Of a stretch of DNA of 21,219 nt, positions 1-7,576 are shown piece by piece. Numbering within the stretch: position 1 is the first letter of the stretch; each line of letters opens with the position of its first letter. The stretch is from assembly GCA_031295725.1 (NCBI GenBank), contig JAUMNV010000139.1, forward strand, positions 1 through 21,219, in the 5' to 3' direction. Under the pieces are notes generated by a model that was given only the letters and a program-made list of their open reading frames with translations, did not search any database and was not told the origin of the DNA. Position numbers and translations under genes: made by a program. The DNA comes from Collinsella sp. (lineage in GTDB: Bacteria; Actinomycetota; Coriobacteriia; Coriobacteriales; Coriobacteriaceae).

Positions 1-1
1 C

Positions 2-2629
2 AAGAAGCAGCGTTCCGACAGGCCCAACCTGTACGACTACAAATACAAGCGTTGCTTCGCCTACCGTCGTCTGACCGACAAGAAGGCCACCCGCGGCGAA
101 ATCGGCATTCCACGCGTGCTCAACATGTACGAGAACTACCCCTTCTGGCATGCGTTCTTTACGCGCCTGGGCTTTAGCGTGCAGCTGTCCGACCAGTCGA
201 GCAAAAAGACCTACCAGGCGGGCATCGAGTCCATGCCGTCCGAGAGCGTGTGCTATCCGGCCAAGATGAGCCACGGCCACGTGATGAACCTCATCGACCG
301 TGACGTCGACTTTATCTGGATGCCGTGCGTGCGCTGGGAGCGCAAGGAGGATCCGACCGCCGGTAACTGCTACAACTGCCCCATCGTCATGAGCTACCCC
401 ACGGCGCTGGCGCTCAACATCGACGAGATTCGCGAGCAGAACATCGAGTTCCTGTACCCGTTTGTGCCCTATCACGACAAGACCGAGCTCAAGCGCCGCT
501 TGTATCAGGTGCTCGCCGTCGACCGTGTGGCCGATGCTGAGGCCGGTCGCGGTCGCGTGCGTGGACCCAAGATCACGCGCTCCGAGGTCGATGCCGCCGT
601 CAACGCTGCCTTTGAGGCCGATGCGCGCTTCCACGAGGATATCCAGACCATGGGCGAGGAGGCTCTTAAGTGGGTCGAGGACCACGGCGGCCACGGCATC
701 GTACTCGCCGGCCGCCCCTACCATAACGACCCCGAGATCAACCACGCCCTGCCCGAGCTTATCTCGAGCTTTGGCTTTGCGGTCTTTACCGAGGATTCGC
801 TTGCGCACCTGGTGAAGCCCGAGCGTCCCATCCGCGTCGTCGACCAGTGGATGTACCACAGCCGCCTGTACGCCGTCGCCCGTTTTGTGACGATGCGCAA
901 CGACCTGGACCTGATCCAGCTCAACTCCTTCGGCTGCGGCCTGGACGCTCTGACCACCGACCAGGTGCAGGAGATTCTGGAGGCCAGCGGCAAGATCTAC
1001 ACCGTGCTCAAGATCGACGAGGTGTCCAACCTGGGCGCCGCGCGCATCCGCATCCGCTCGCTCATGGCCGCGCTTAAGGACCAGGAGGCCGAGCGCCTGG
1101 CCGAGGCCACGGCCGCGGGCGAGGCCTACGAGCAGGGCGACGCCGCGCCGGTGGCGCCCTCCACGGATGCCCCCGCGTTCGCGAGCCGCAAGTACACGTT
1201 CGAAGCGCAGCGCGAGAGTGCATCGACCGCGTGGCCCAAGGTGCCCTTTACCGAGCAGATGCGCGAGGAGGGCTATACCATCCTGTGCCCGCAGATGGCG
1301 CCGATCCACTTTGACCTGGTCAAAGAGGTATTCCGCGGTGCCGGCTACAACCTGGAGCTGCTGCCCTCGACTGACCACGATGCCGTCGAGGCCGGCCTGC
1401 GCTACGTGAACAACGACATCTGCTATCCGTCGATCCTGGTGACGGGCCAGATCATGGAGGCCATCGAGAGCGGTCGGTACGACCTGTCCAAGACGGCCGT
1501 GGTTATCAGCCAGACCGGCGGCGGCTGCCGTGCCACCAACTACATCGCGCTCATCCGCAAGGCTCTGCGTGAGAGCGGCCACCCCGAGATTCCGGTGATC
1601 TCGCTTTCGGCCGTGGCGCTCGGCGAGGACAACCCTGGCTTTAAGATTACGCCGGCGCTGCTTAAGCAGGCAGTCTACGCGGTGCTCTTTGGCGACGTGA
1701 TGATGCAGATGCTCTACCGCTGCCGCCCGTACGAGGCCACGCCCGGCGCCGCCAACGCGCTCTACGAGGAGTACATGGCGCGCGCCCGCAAACTGGCGCC
1801 CAAATTCAACCGCCACAACTACACCAAGCTGTGCCGCGAGGCCATCCGTGCGTTCGACACTATGCCGCTCGTGGGCGAGAGCACCAAGCCGCGCGTGGGC
1901 GTGGTCGGCGAGATCCTGGTCAAGTTCCACCCTACGGCCAACAACCATGTGGTCGACGTGATCGAGCGCGAGGGCTGCGAGGCCGTGGTGCCGGGTCTGC
2001 TCGACTTCTTCCTGTACTCCATGAGCAACGCCGAGCTACAGAAGGACGAGCTGGGAAGCTCTGCTACCACGCGCGCTGGTATGCAGGCGCTCATCAAGCT
2101 CGTGGACTGGATGCGCACGCCGGTGGAAGAGATGCTCGAAAAGTCCCGCCGCTTTGAGGCACCCGAGCGCATCGGCACCATGGCCGACAAGGCCCGCACG
2201 GTGCTTTCGGTGTGCAACAACATGGGCGAAGGCTGGCTGCTCACGGCCGAGATGCTCGACCTGATTGACCATGGCGCGCCCAACATTATCTGCACGCAGC
2301 CTTTCGCGTGCCTGCCCAATCACGTGGTGGGCAAGGCCGTGATCAAGGAGCTGCGCCGTCAGCACCCCGAGAGCAATATCGTCGCGGTGGACTACGACCC
2401 CGGTGCGTCCGAGGTCAACCAGCTCAACCGCATTAAGCTCATGATTAGCGTGGCCAAGGAAAACATGCGCGCCGGTAAGGGCTTTAAGCTCGAGAAGGTG
2501 GCGCCGCTCGCGATGGACGAGGTCACCGGCCAGATGCGTGCCCATGACGGCTGCGTGAGCTGCGGACCGGCCAGCGAGGAAGCCGTTGCATCGGTCGCCA
2601 AGCGCCTGGGACATGGCATTAAGAAGTAA
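2..2629 (+). CDS. 2-hydroxyacyl-CoA dehydratase activase-related protein (DUF2229 type), 3' part
   Basis: The reading frame is open from base 2 to the TAA at 2629, so the gene starts outside the window. The 875 visible residues are the C-terminal part of a large protein that in this family usually has N-terminal BadF/HgdC-like ATPase domains, not visible here. The visible part shows the DUF2229-type region with SVCYPAKMSHGHV, then VLAGRPYHNDPEINHALP, then the highly typical QTGGGCRATNYIALIRKAL and a second dehydratase-like segment with DICYPS, and ends in a Cys-rich CVSCGP. Family members activate or resemble 2-hydroxyacyl-CoA dehydratases by ATP-driven electron transfer through Fe-S centres, and the many Cys residues fit Fe-S binding. 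The substrate cannot be deduced. It is followed by a strong terminator, so the next gene is a separate unit. The ATG at 116 is internal and is not the start. The family call is confident; the exact role is not. Confidence 0.88.
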   Translation, partial: KKQRSDRPNLYDYKYKRCFAYRRLTDKKATRGEIGIPRVLNMYENYPFWHAFFTRLGFSVQLSDQSSKKTYQAGIESMPSESVCYPAKMSHGHVMNLIDRDVDFIWMPCVRWERKEDPTAGNCYNCPIVMSYPTALALNIDEIREQNIEFLYPFVPYHDKTELKRRLYQVLAVDRVADAEAGRGRVRGPKITRSEVDAAVNAAFEADARFHEDIQTMGEEALKWVEDHGGHGIVLAGRPYHNDPEINHALPELISSFGFAVFTEDSLAHLVKPERPIRVVDQWMYHSRLYAVARFVTMRNDLDLIQLNSFGCGLDALTTDQVQEILEASGKIYTVLKIDEVSNLGAARIRIRSLMAALKDQEAERLAEATAAGEAYEQGDAAPVAPSTDAPAFASRKYTFEAQRESASTAWPKVPFTEQMREEGYTILCPQMAPIHFDLVKEVFRGAGYNLELLPSTDHDAVEAGLRYVNNDICYPSILVTGQIMEAIESGRYDLSKTAVVISQTGGGCRATNYIALIRKALRESGHPEIPVISLSAVALGEDNPGFKITPALLKQAVYAVLFGDVMMQMLYRCRPYEATPGAANALYEEYMARARKLAPKFNRHNYTKLCREAIRAFDTMPLVGESTKPRVGVVGEILVKFHPTANNHVVDVIEREGCEAVVPGLLDFFLYSMSNAELQKDELGSSATTRAGMQALIKLVDWMRTPVEEMLEKSRRFEAPERIGTMADKARTVLSVCNNMGEGWLLTAEMLDLIDHGAPNIICTQPFACLPNHVVGKAVIKELRRQHPESNIVAVDYDPGASEVNQLNRIKLMISVAKENMRAGKGFKLEKVAPLAMDEVTGQMRAHDGCVSCGPASEEAVASVAKRLGHGIKK

Positions 2630-2660
2630 CTGGCCTGCTATGGGCTAGATATGAGGCAAG

Positions 2661-2694
2661 CGGGTGGTAGCCGTAGTGGCTGCCACCCGTTTTT
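2661..2694 (+). terminator. Rho-independent terminator of the dehydratase-activase gene
   Basis: A 12-bp stem (cgggtggtagcc paired with ggctgccacccg, one G-U pair) with a 5-nt loop is followed directly by TTTTT. It lies 31 bp after the stop codon. Confidence 0.9.
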
Positions 2695-3045
2695 GTTGGA
2701 CACATGTTGCGCAAACGCCCCGACTATCGCCCTTTGCGAACTCAGATTTCAGAAGTATGCGGCAAAATCTGAATAGACCGGGCACACCGGATATGTCCAA
2801 GCTCTGTACCTGCGGTTTTATTGGCGAAAAAATGGGGTGCGCTCGAGAGTTCTAGAATTTGCCGCATACTTCCGAAAACGACGTTTCTGCGGCACTAAAA
2901 ATCGCCCTCGGAGCCTTGAAATAATGAACAGGTGTAGCCGTTCGCGGCAAAATACCGTCCGTTTATAGAACCCACCCCCATCGCGCGTCATCCTTACGGT
3001 TGAATAAATACACATCTATGGAATTACGTAAGAGAGGACCGTTCC
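2695..3045. other. Intergenic region, AT-richer than its surroundings, carrying repeat fragments
   Basis: No convincing ORF is present; short ORFs here lack ribosome sites and family resemblance. The stretch holds the GAAGTATGCGGCAAA inverted pair (listed separately). Shorter look-alike fragments, TGCGGCA near 2888 and GCGGCAAAAT near 2945, suggest decayed copies. The last bases before 3046 carry the ribosome site AGAGAGGA (3031-3038) of the dehydrogenase gene. A promoter must lie in the stretch, but no clear -35/-10 pair stands out. Confidence 0.6.
2742..2880. repeat. Inverted pair of a GAAGTATGCGGCAAA repeat
   Basis: GAAGTATGCGGCAAA occurs at 2752-2766, and its exact reverse complement occurs at 2858-2872. 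Aligned as repeat units, 24 of 29 bases match, including flanking TTTC and TCT. The left copy is also bracketed by CAGATTT (2742-2748) and AAATCTG (2765-2771), so it can form its own 7-bp hairpin. The 91-bp spacer shows no gene. I infer a dispersed intergenic repeat; copy number elsewhere is unknown. Confidence 0.75.
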
Positions 3046-4005
3046 ATGAGCTACAAGACCGTTTGTGTTGCCGGTGGCGGCGTGTTGGGAAGCCAGATTG
3101 CCTTTCAGGCTGCCTACTGCGGCTTTGATGTGACGATCTGGCTGCGCAGCGAGGGCAGCATCGGCCGCACTCAGCCCAAGATCGATCATGTGCGCGAGGA
3201 GTACATCGCGGCAATCGAGGGCATGGCGGATGGCACAGGCGAGTGGTGCGCCGGTATCGCCGATAGTGGCCAGCCCTTCGACAAGGAGGCGGTACTCGCC
3301 GCCGTCGAGCGTGCTTACTCCACACTCAAGCTGGAGCTCGATCTTGCCAAGGCAGCGGCCGATGCCGACTTGGTCATCGAGTCTATGGCCGAGGACACCC
3401 AGGCAAAGATCGACTTCTACAAAAAGCTCGCCCCGGTTCTCCCGCAAAAGACCGTCGTCGTGACGAACTCCTCTACGCTGCTGCCGAGCACCTTTGCCAA
3501 GTACACTGGTCGCCCCGAGAAGTACCTGTCGCTGCACTTTGCCAACTCCATCTGGAAGAACAACATGACCGAGGTCATGGCGCAGGACCAAACCGACAAG
3601 CGCTACTTCGACGAGCTCGTCGACTTCGCCAACGACATTCGCATGCTTGCCCTGCCCGTCAACAAGGAAAAGAACGGCTACCTGCTCAATTCCATGCTGG
3701 TGCCATGGCTGCTTTCGGGCCTCGACTTGTATGTCTCGGGCGTGAGCGATCCCAAGAGCATCGACCTCGCATGGACGCGTGGCACCGGCGCCCCCAAGGG
3801 TCCGTTCCGCGTATTCGATACGGTTGGTATCCAGACGGCTTACAACATCGTCATGCAGTACCAGAAGGTTCCGGGCCTGGTGAGCCCGTTGCTCAAAAAG
3901 ATGATGATGCCCTACAACTTTAAGGCCATGGCATCCGTCCTCAAGCAGATGCTCGACGAAGGCAAGCTGGGCGAAAGCTCGGGCGAGGGCTTCTTCAAGT
4001 ACTAA
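3046..4005 (+). CDS. 3-hydroxyacyl-CoA dehydrogenase, NAD-binding (HAD family)
   Basis: This 319-residue protein belongs to the soluble 3-hydroxyacyl-CoA dehydrogenase family, which oxidises L-3-hydroxyacyl-CoA (or reduces 3-ketoacyl-CoA) with NAD(P). The N-terminal Rossmann fold has the dinucleotide motif GGGVLG at residues 10-15. The substrate-side Ser is in TNSSTLLPS (about 140-148), the catalytic pair is H164 in SLHFANS and E176 in MTEVM, and the conserved Asn is in NGYLLNS (210-216). The C-terminus is the usual GEGFFKY. It is about 30 residues longer than the common 280-290, with extra sequence around residues 60-80. The ATG is supported by AGAGAGGA seven bases upstream. It stands alone between a terminator and a convergent gene. 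In an anaerobe it could serve butyrate-type or other CoA-dependent fermentation, but no partner genes (thiolase, crotonase) are present to confirm this. Confidence 0.88.
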   Translation: MSYKTVCVAGGGVLGSQIAFQAAYCGFDVTIWLRSEGSIGRTQPKIDHVREEYIAAIEGMADGTGEWCAGIADSGQPFDKEAVLAAVERAYSTLKLELDLAKAAADADLVIESMAEDTQAKIDFYKKLAPVLPQKTVVVTNSSTLLPSTFAKYTGRPEKYLSLHFANSIWKNNMTEVMAQDQTDKRYFDELVDFANDIRMLALPVNKEKNGYLLNSMLVPWLLSGLDLYVSGVSDPKSIDLAWTRGTGAPKGPFRVFDTVGIQTAYNIVMQYQKVPGLVSPLLKKMMMPYNFKAMASVLKQMLDEGKLGESSGEGFFKY

Positions 4006-4326
4006 AAAATGATCCCTCGGGGACGGAGGAAAACGGATCATCGCATTCCTGCGTCCCCTGTGCATCTTGTGGCTAACAGCTCCGGCTGCCTCGAGCCTAA
4101 GCTAGCCTTAAGAGGCGTTTGTTAAGCTTCGAGTCATAATTGGACAGAGCTTGGCAAGTGCCCTGGAATATGAAGGAAGCGGCAGCGATGGAATTCTTCG
4201 ATGGTGACGACATGGGATCGAGTAGCGAAGACGGCTGCGACGAAACTGCCCCGTTTGTCAAAGTCGACCCCTTTGGCGCCGATACCCTGAGCTGCTATGT
4301 GCGCTTTGCAACATCCCGCGCCGGCA
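4006..4326. other. Gap between convergent genes
   Basis: It holds the hairpin at 4009-4041 and most of the weakly supported small ORF at 4188-4370. No T-tailed terminator was found for either converging gene. Nothing else stands out. Confidence 0.5.
4009..4041. repeat. Intergenic hairpin with GGGGACGG core (variant of the GGGACAGG family)
   Basis: ATGATCC (4009-4015) pairs perfectly with GGATCAT (4035-4041). The enclosed loop contains GGGGACGG with inner CCTC/GAGG complementarity. It starts three bases after the dehydrogenase stop and could help end transcription, but no T-run follows. The next 30 bases also contain GGGGAC on the minus strand (about 4053-4058). Confidence 0.55.
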
Positions 4327-4370
4327 TCACTCCACGTCAAACTCCACGCGACCGAGTTCGGGCACATTGA
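4188..4370 (+). CDS. Possible small acidic protein or gene remnant (60 aa), unrecognised
   Basis: An ATG at 4188 has the purine-rich GAAGGAAG at 4172-4179 at a usable spacing. The first 45 or so codons have a third-position GC near 64% and a plausible acidic composition (EFFDGDDMG, then FVKVDPFGADTLSCYVRFA). The last 14 codons run into the 3' end of the convergent DUF389 gene and read as Arg/Pro-rich antisense. It may be a real short protein, or the start of a gene truncated when the DUF389 end became its neighbour. No family was recognised. Low confidence. Confidence 0.28.
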   Translation: MEFFDGDDMGSSSEDGCDETAPFVKVDPFGADTLSCYVRFATSRAGITPRQTPRDRVRAH

Positions 4371-5466
4371 GGTCGATGAGCTTGCGGGCAATGCGGCGGT
4401 CGTGCGCCCCGAGTGCCTCGCTTGTCGTCACGTGAGCGACAACCTCGCGCTCGACAAGGCCCTCTTCCTCGCCTTCGGTAGCCGAAGTCTCGACGGCGAC
4501 GGTGTAATCCTTGAAGCCTGGCAGCACCGCGGCAAGCTCGCGCGTGGTCTCGGTGACGCCGTAGCCGTCTTGCACGCCGGCCTGCGCTGAGCCAATGGAC
4601 CCCGCGGTCATAACGATGCAGGGGATGGCAAAGATTACCGTACCCACGATGATGCGGCGGCGCACCTTGTGTGACAGCTCGTTGACCTCGGCGTTTTCCT
4701 CGGCAGTCACAATACCGTCGTCGTTGAGGTCGCGCTTGAGCGGCACGCGCAAAAGAAGCAGCACGGCTTCGGCAGCCAGTGCGATAAAGACCACGTTGAT
4801 GCCAAACTCATAAAGTGCTGAGAGAAACAGTGACCCACTTGCAATGGCGATGCCATAGCCCGCCGCGCACAGGGGCGGCATGAGCGCGGTTGCCACGGCC
4901 ACGCCGGCGATGAGCGTGGCGGGTTCCTGGTCGCGTGAGTTGCCCAGCCCGCCCGCAAAGCCGCCCGCGAGCGCGACGGCAAGGTCCCATACGGTGGGTG
5001 TCGAGTTATCGATGATGGCGGCCGTGGTGGTGCCAAGGGGCGAGAGCTTAAAATACAGCGTGGAAGTGATCAGGCAAAGGACCATCTGCAGCGCGAGGCC
5101 GGCAATTGCCTCGAGGGTAATCTCGCGGTCGAGCGTGGCGATGCCGTATGCCATGGCAAGAACCGAGCCCATGAGCGGGCAGATGAGCATGGCGCCCACA
5201 ATGGCGATGTCCGAATCGATATCGAGGCCGATGCTCGCGATGAGCATGGCGATGATGAGGATGCACAGGTGAGAGCCGGTCAGGCGCGCCCCGTTTACAA
5301 AGCGCTTGCGAATCACGTGATAGGGGGCGCGACCCTCGCGAATGTTGAATGCGCGCCTCAGGAAGCGGCCGGCGTTCTCCATGACCTCGCTATAGGCAGG
5401 GCGGATGCCGTGGCGCCGGTGATGGCGCTCGCGCAGTCGCTTGAGCTGCTGGTTATCGAGTTTCAT
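4327..5466 (-). CDS. DUF389 family polytopic membrane protein
   Basis: This 379-residue protein has a basic, Arg-rich N-terminus (1-60) and about seven hydrophobic segments between residues 65 and 300. The DUF389 signature is present in SIGLDIDSDIAIVGAMLICP and in GVAVATALMPPLCAAGYGIA. The function of this family is not established. I chose the ATG at 5466 over an upstream in-frame ATG at 5496 because GAGGTG lies directly upstream at the right distance. After the hydrophobic core, a cytosolic-looking segment at residues 246-257 reads DLNDDGIVTAEE, a canonical EF-hand loop pattern. The C-terminal 70-80 residues form an acidic soluble domain. The gene is convergent with the dehydrogenase and has no obvious operon partner. 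Confidence 0.85.
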   Translation of the reverse strand: MKLDNQQLKRLRERHHRRHGIRPAYSEVMENAGRFLRRAFNIREGRAPYHVIRKRFVNGARLTGSHLCILIIAMLIASIGLDIDSDIAIVGAMLICPLMGSVLAMAYGIATLDREITLEAIAGLALQMVLCLITSTLYFKLSPLGTTTAAIIDNSTPTVWDLAVALAGGFAGGLGNSRDQEPATLIAGVAVATALMPPLCAAGYGIAIASGSLFLSALYEFGINVVFIALAAEAVLLLLRVPLKRDLNDDGIVTAEENAEVNELSHKVRRRIIVGTVIFAIPCIVMTAGSIGSAQAGVQDGYGVTETTRELAAVLPGFKDYTVAVETSATEGEEEGLVEREVVAHVTTSEALGAHDRRIARKLIDLNVPELGRVEFDVE

Positions 5467-5616
5467 GTTCACCTCGCTTCGCCGCGGACTATGCATCGCG
5501 CCCGCTGCCTCTACTCTACACCGCGGCAGGCGGGGTGGTCATCTTGACGTGAAACTTAGACGAGTAGGTAAAGGGGGCGCGTCAAACGAGGTTGAAGCCG
5601 AGGGTTTCGGCAGATA

Positions 5617-5655
5617 CAAAAAAGCGCGGGGCCGGATGGTCTCCGACCCCGCGCT
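5617..5655 (-). terminator. Rho-independent terminator of the OPT transporter gene
   Basis: On the minus strand, agcgcggggtcgg pairs with ccggccccgcgct (13 bp, one G-U) around a short loop. A run of six T follows. It lies 25 bp past the stop codon. Confidence 0.9.
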
Positions 5656-5680
5656 CTGCACGGGTACGTTGTTGTTGGGT

Positions 5681-7384
5681 TTAGCCCAGCAGACTCAAGC
5701 CCACGGAGATGAACGCCAGGATAACGCCAACGATGGACTCGCCGCCGAGCAGGCCGCTGGCGACAACCAGGCCCTGTTCCTGGAAGGCAGCGTCCTTGGC
5801 GGCCTTCTCCTCGTTCGAAAGGCCGGCGGCGGCGTCGCGGTGCGCGGCCCACTTGTCGTAGGCGAGCTTGACGCAGGAGCCCAGGAATGCCGTGAGCGAC
5901 ATGTAGAACGGCAGGTACACGCCCAGGCCGATCATCATGGCCGGAATGCCGAGCCAGTACATGACGATGCCGGCGATAAAGCCGCCCGCAAACCACGGCA
6001 CGCTCGGGATGCCCGAGACCATGGTGGCGACGACGCTTGCCTGCGCGGCCACAAAGCTCTTGTCGGGACCGAAGGCGTTCGGACCATAGGCAGTGACGAG
6101 CGCGACCATGACGGCGGCGGCGACCAGGGCGCCCACGATGCCGCCGATGGCCTGGCCGATCCACTGTGCGCGCGGGTTGGTGCCCAGCACGGCGCCGGCC
6201 TTAAAGTCGTTCATGACGTCGCCCGCAAGGCCGCACGCTACGGCCACGATGCCGGCGATAAAGAACAGTTTAACCTGGGCGATCTGTGCAAAGGCCGCCA
6301 CGATGAGCATGACGATGAGTCCAAAGATCTCCATGGGGTCGATGCCCGTCTGGCCGCAGCTCTGCGCGCTCATGATGGTGGTGACAAAGGTGAACAGCGT
6401 CACGATGACGGCCGGAACGGGGCCAAGGTCGAGCACGATGGCGATGATCACGGCGATGGCTGCGGTGCCCAGGCCGATGATGCCGGCGTCGAGCTTAAGG
6501 GAGCCCGAGATGAGCGACTGCTCGTCGGTGTCGGTGGAGCTGTCGGCGGCGAGGCCGCGGACGATACCGGCGACCTGTGGCAGGATGTCCTTGAGGACGA
6601 CGGCGACGCCAAAGCCCATCATGAGGCCCATACCGAGGGACTTGACGATGCCCTGCGCAGTCACAACGTCGAATAGACCGGCAGCGGTGCCGCCCACGAT
6701 GATGCCAAAGTTACCCAGCAGCGCGCCGGCAAACCAGAAGGCGACCGGGGCGAAGCCCACCAAAAAGCCGATGGAGAGCAGCATGGGCGAGTTATAGATG
6801 GCAAAGGTCACGCCGGGGATATTGGGCGTGCACAGCATGCTGGGCACCACGCCCAGAGCGTCGCGAAGCACGCTGTAGATGCCGGCGACGGCCATGGAGC
6901 CAAAGAGCTGCTTGCCTGTTTTGCCGCCAGCCTCGGTCGCGCGCAAGGTCTGAGCTGCGGCGTTGCCGGTGGGAAACTCCAGTGCGGCGTCCACGATAAA
7001 GTGGCGGTGGATGAGCGCGGTGGCCAGAAGGCCCAAGATGGTGCCGGCGAGCGCCACGATAAACATGTCGAGCCAGCTGATCTGATCGGCGTAGCCCAGC
7101 ATCCAGGCGCCCGGGATGGTAAACGCCAGACCGCCGGCGACCATGGCGCCCGCGGACATGATGGTGTGGGTGACGTTGGCCTCGTTGAGACTGGCGTTGC
7201 CCATGAGCTTCAGGAAGAACAGCGAGATGACGGCAGCGAAAATAATCGGCCAGGGGAGTGCGCCCATCTTGAGGGCGGTGTAGGCCGAGCTTGCCGTGAT
7301 GATCACGCAGCCAAGGACGCCGATGACGACGCCGCGCAGTGTGAGTTGCCCGCGCATCGAAGCGCGGTTCGAGGGATTGCTCAT
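5681..7384 (-). CDS. OPT family oligopeptide/metal-chelate transporter
   Basis: This 567-residue, almost entirely hydrophobic protein has about 14 membrane segments. The N-terminal region (LRGVVIGVLGCVIITASSAYTALKMG split by a short basic start) and the FPTGNAAAQTLRATEAG stretch near residues 137-153 are typical of bacterial members of the OPT (oligopeptide transporter/YSL) family. These move small peptides or peptide-like chelates across the cytoplasmic membrane by secondary transport. Substrate is unknown. The ATG at 7384 has AAGGAG seven bases upstream, and the gene has its own terminator, so it is monocistronic. A long opposite-strand ORF over this gene is a shadow caused by its GC-rich codons. 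Confidence 0.9.
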   Translation of the reverse strand: MSNPSNRASMRGQLTLRGVVIGVLGCVIITASSAYTALKMGALPWPIIFAAVISLFFLKLMGNASLNEANVTHTIMSAGAMVAGGLAFTIPGAWMLGYADQISWLDMFIVALAGTILGLLATALIHRHFIVDAALEFPTGNAAAQTLRATEAGGKTGKQLFGSMAVAGIYSVLRDALGVVPSMLCTPNIPGVTFAIYNSPMLLSIGFLVGFAPVAFWFAGALLGNFGIIVGGTAAGLFDVVTAQGIVKSLGMGLMMGFGVAVVLKDILPQVAGIVRGLAADSSTDTDEQSLISGSLKLDAGIIGLGTAAIAVIIAIVLDLGPVPAVIVTLFTFVTTIMSAQSCGQTGIDPMEIFGLIVMLIVAAFAQIAQVKLFFIAGIVAVACGLAGDVMNDFKAGAVLGTNPRAQWIGQAIGGIVGALVAAAVMVALVTAYGPNAFGPDKSFVAAQASVVATMVSGIPSVPWFAGGFIAGIVMYWLGIPAMMIGLGVYLPFYMSLTAFLGSCVKLAYDKWAAHRDAAAGLSNEEKAAKDAAFQEQGLVVASGLLGGESIVGVILAFISVGLSLLG

Positions 7385-7494
7385 ATAGAACTCCTTTGCG
7401 TATATCCGCTTCCCCCGGGAGCGCCGCTACGGATACGGCGCGGGAAGTCGGGTTACCAAGGGCCGCCGCGTGAGCTCGCGCGCGACCGCGCACC

Positions 7495-7549
7495 AGTATA
7501 GCGGCAAGCTAGTCATTTTGGGATGACTGGTTTAGGTAGGCGATATACT
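7495..7549. promoter_or_regulatory. Divergent promoter region of the OPT gene and coaX with a central inverted repeat
   Basis: TATACT occurs on the minus strand at 7495-7500 (towards OPT) and on the plus strand at 7544-7549 (towards coaX). AGTCAT (7511-7516) and ATGACT (7523-7528) form a 6-bp inverted repeat about midway between them, covering both expected -35 positions. Neither -35 is a good match to TTGACA. The coaX leader would be about 20 nt and the OPT leader about 105 nt. The regulator, if any, is unknown. Confidence 0.4.
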
Positions 7550-7576
7550 GCTGGACAGACGAAAGGAGCGCCGACG

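Noticed and set aside
3016..4065. 349-residue minus-strand ORF opposite the 3-hydroxyacyl-CoA dehydrogenase
   Set aside because: It is a shadow of a gene with catalytic motifs in the right order on the plus strand.
4595..5272. Plus-strand ORFs within the DUF389 gene
   Set aside because: Met/Ala/Ser-rich antisense products without ribosome sites, opposite a well-supported membrane protein.
5441..6676. 411-residue plus-strand ORF opposite the OPT transporter
   Set aside because: His/Asp/Gly-rich antisense product without a ribosome site; the minus strand encodes a recognisable transporter with a terminator.
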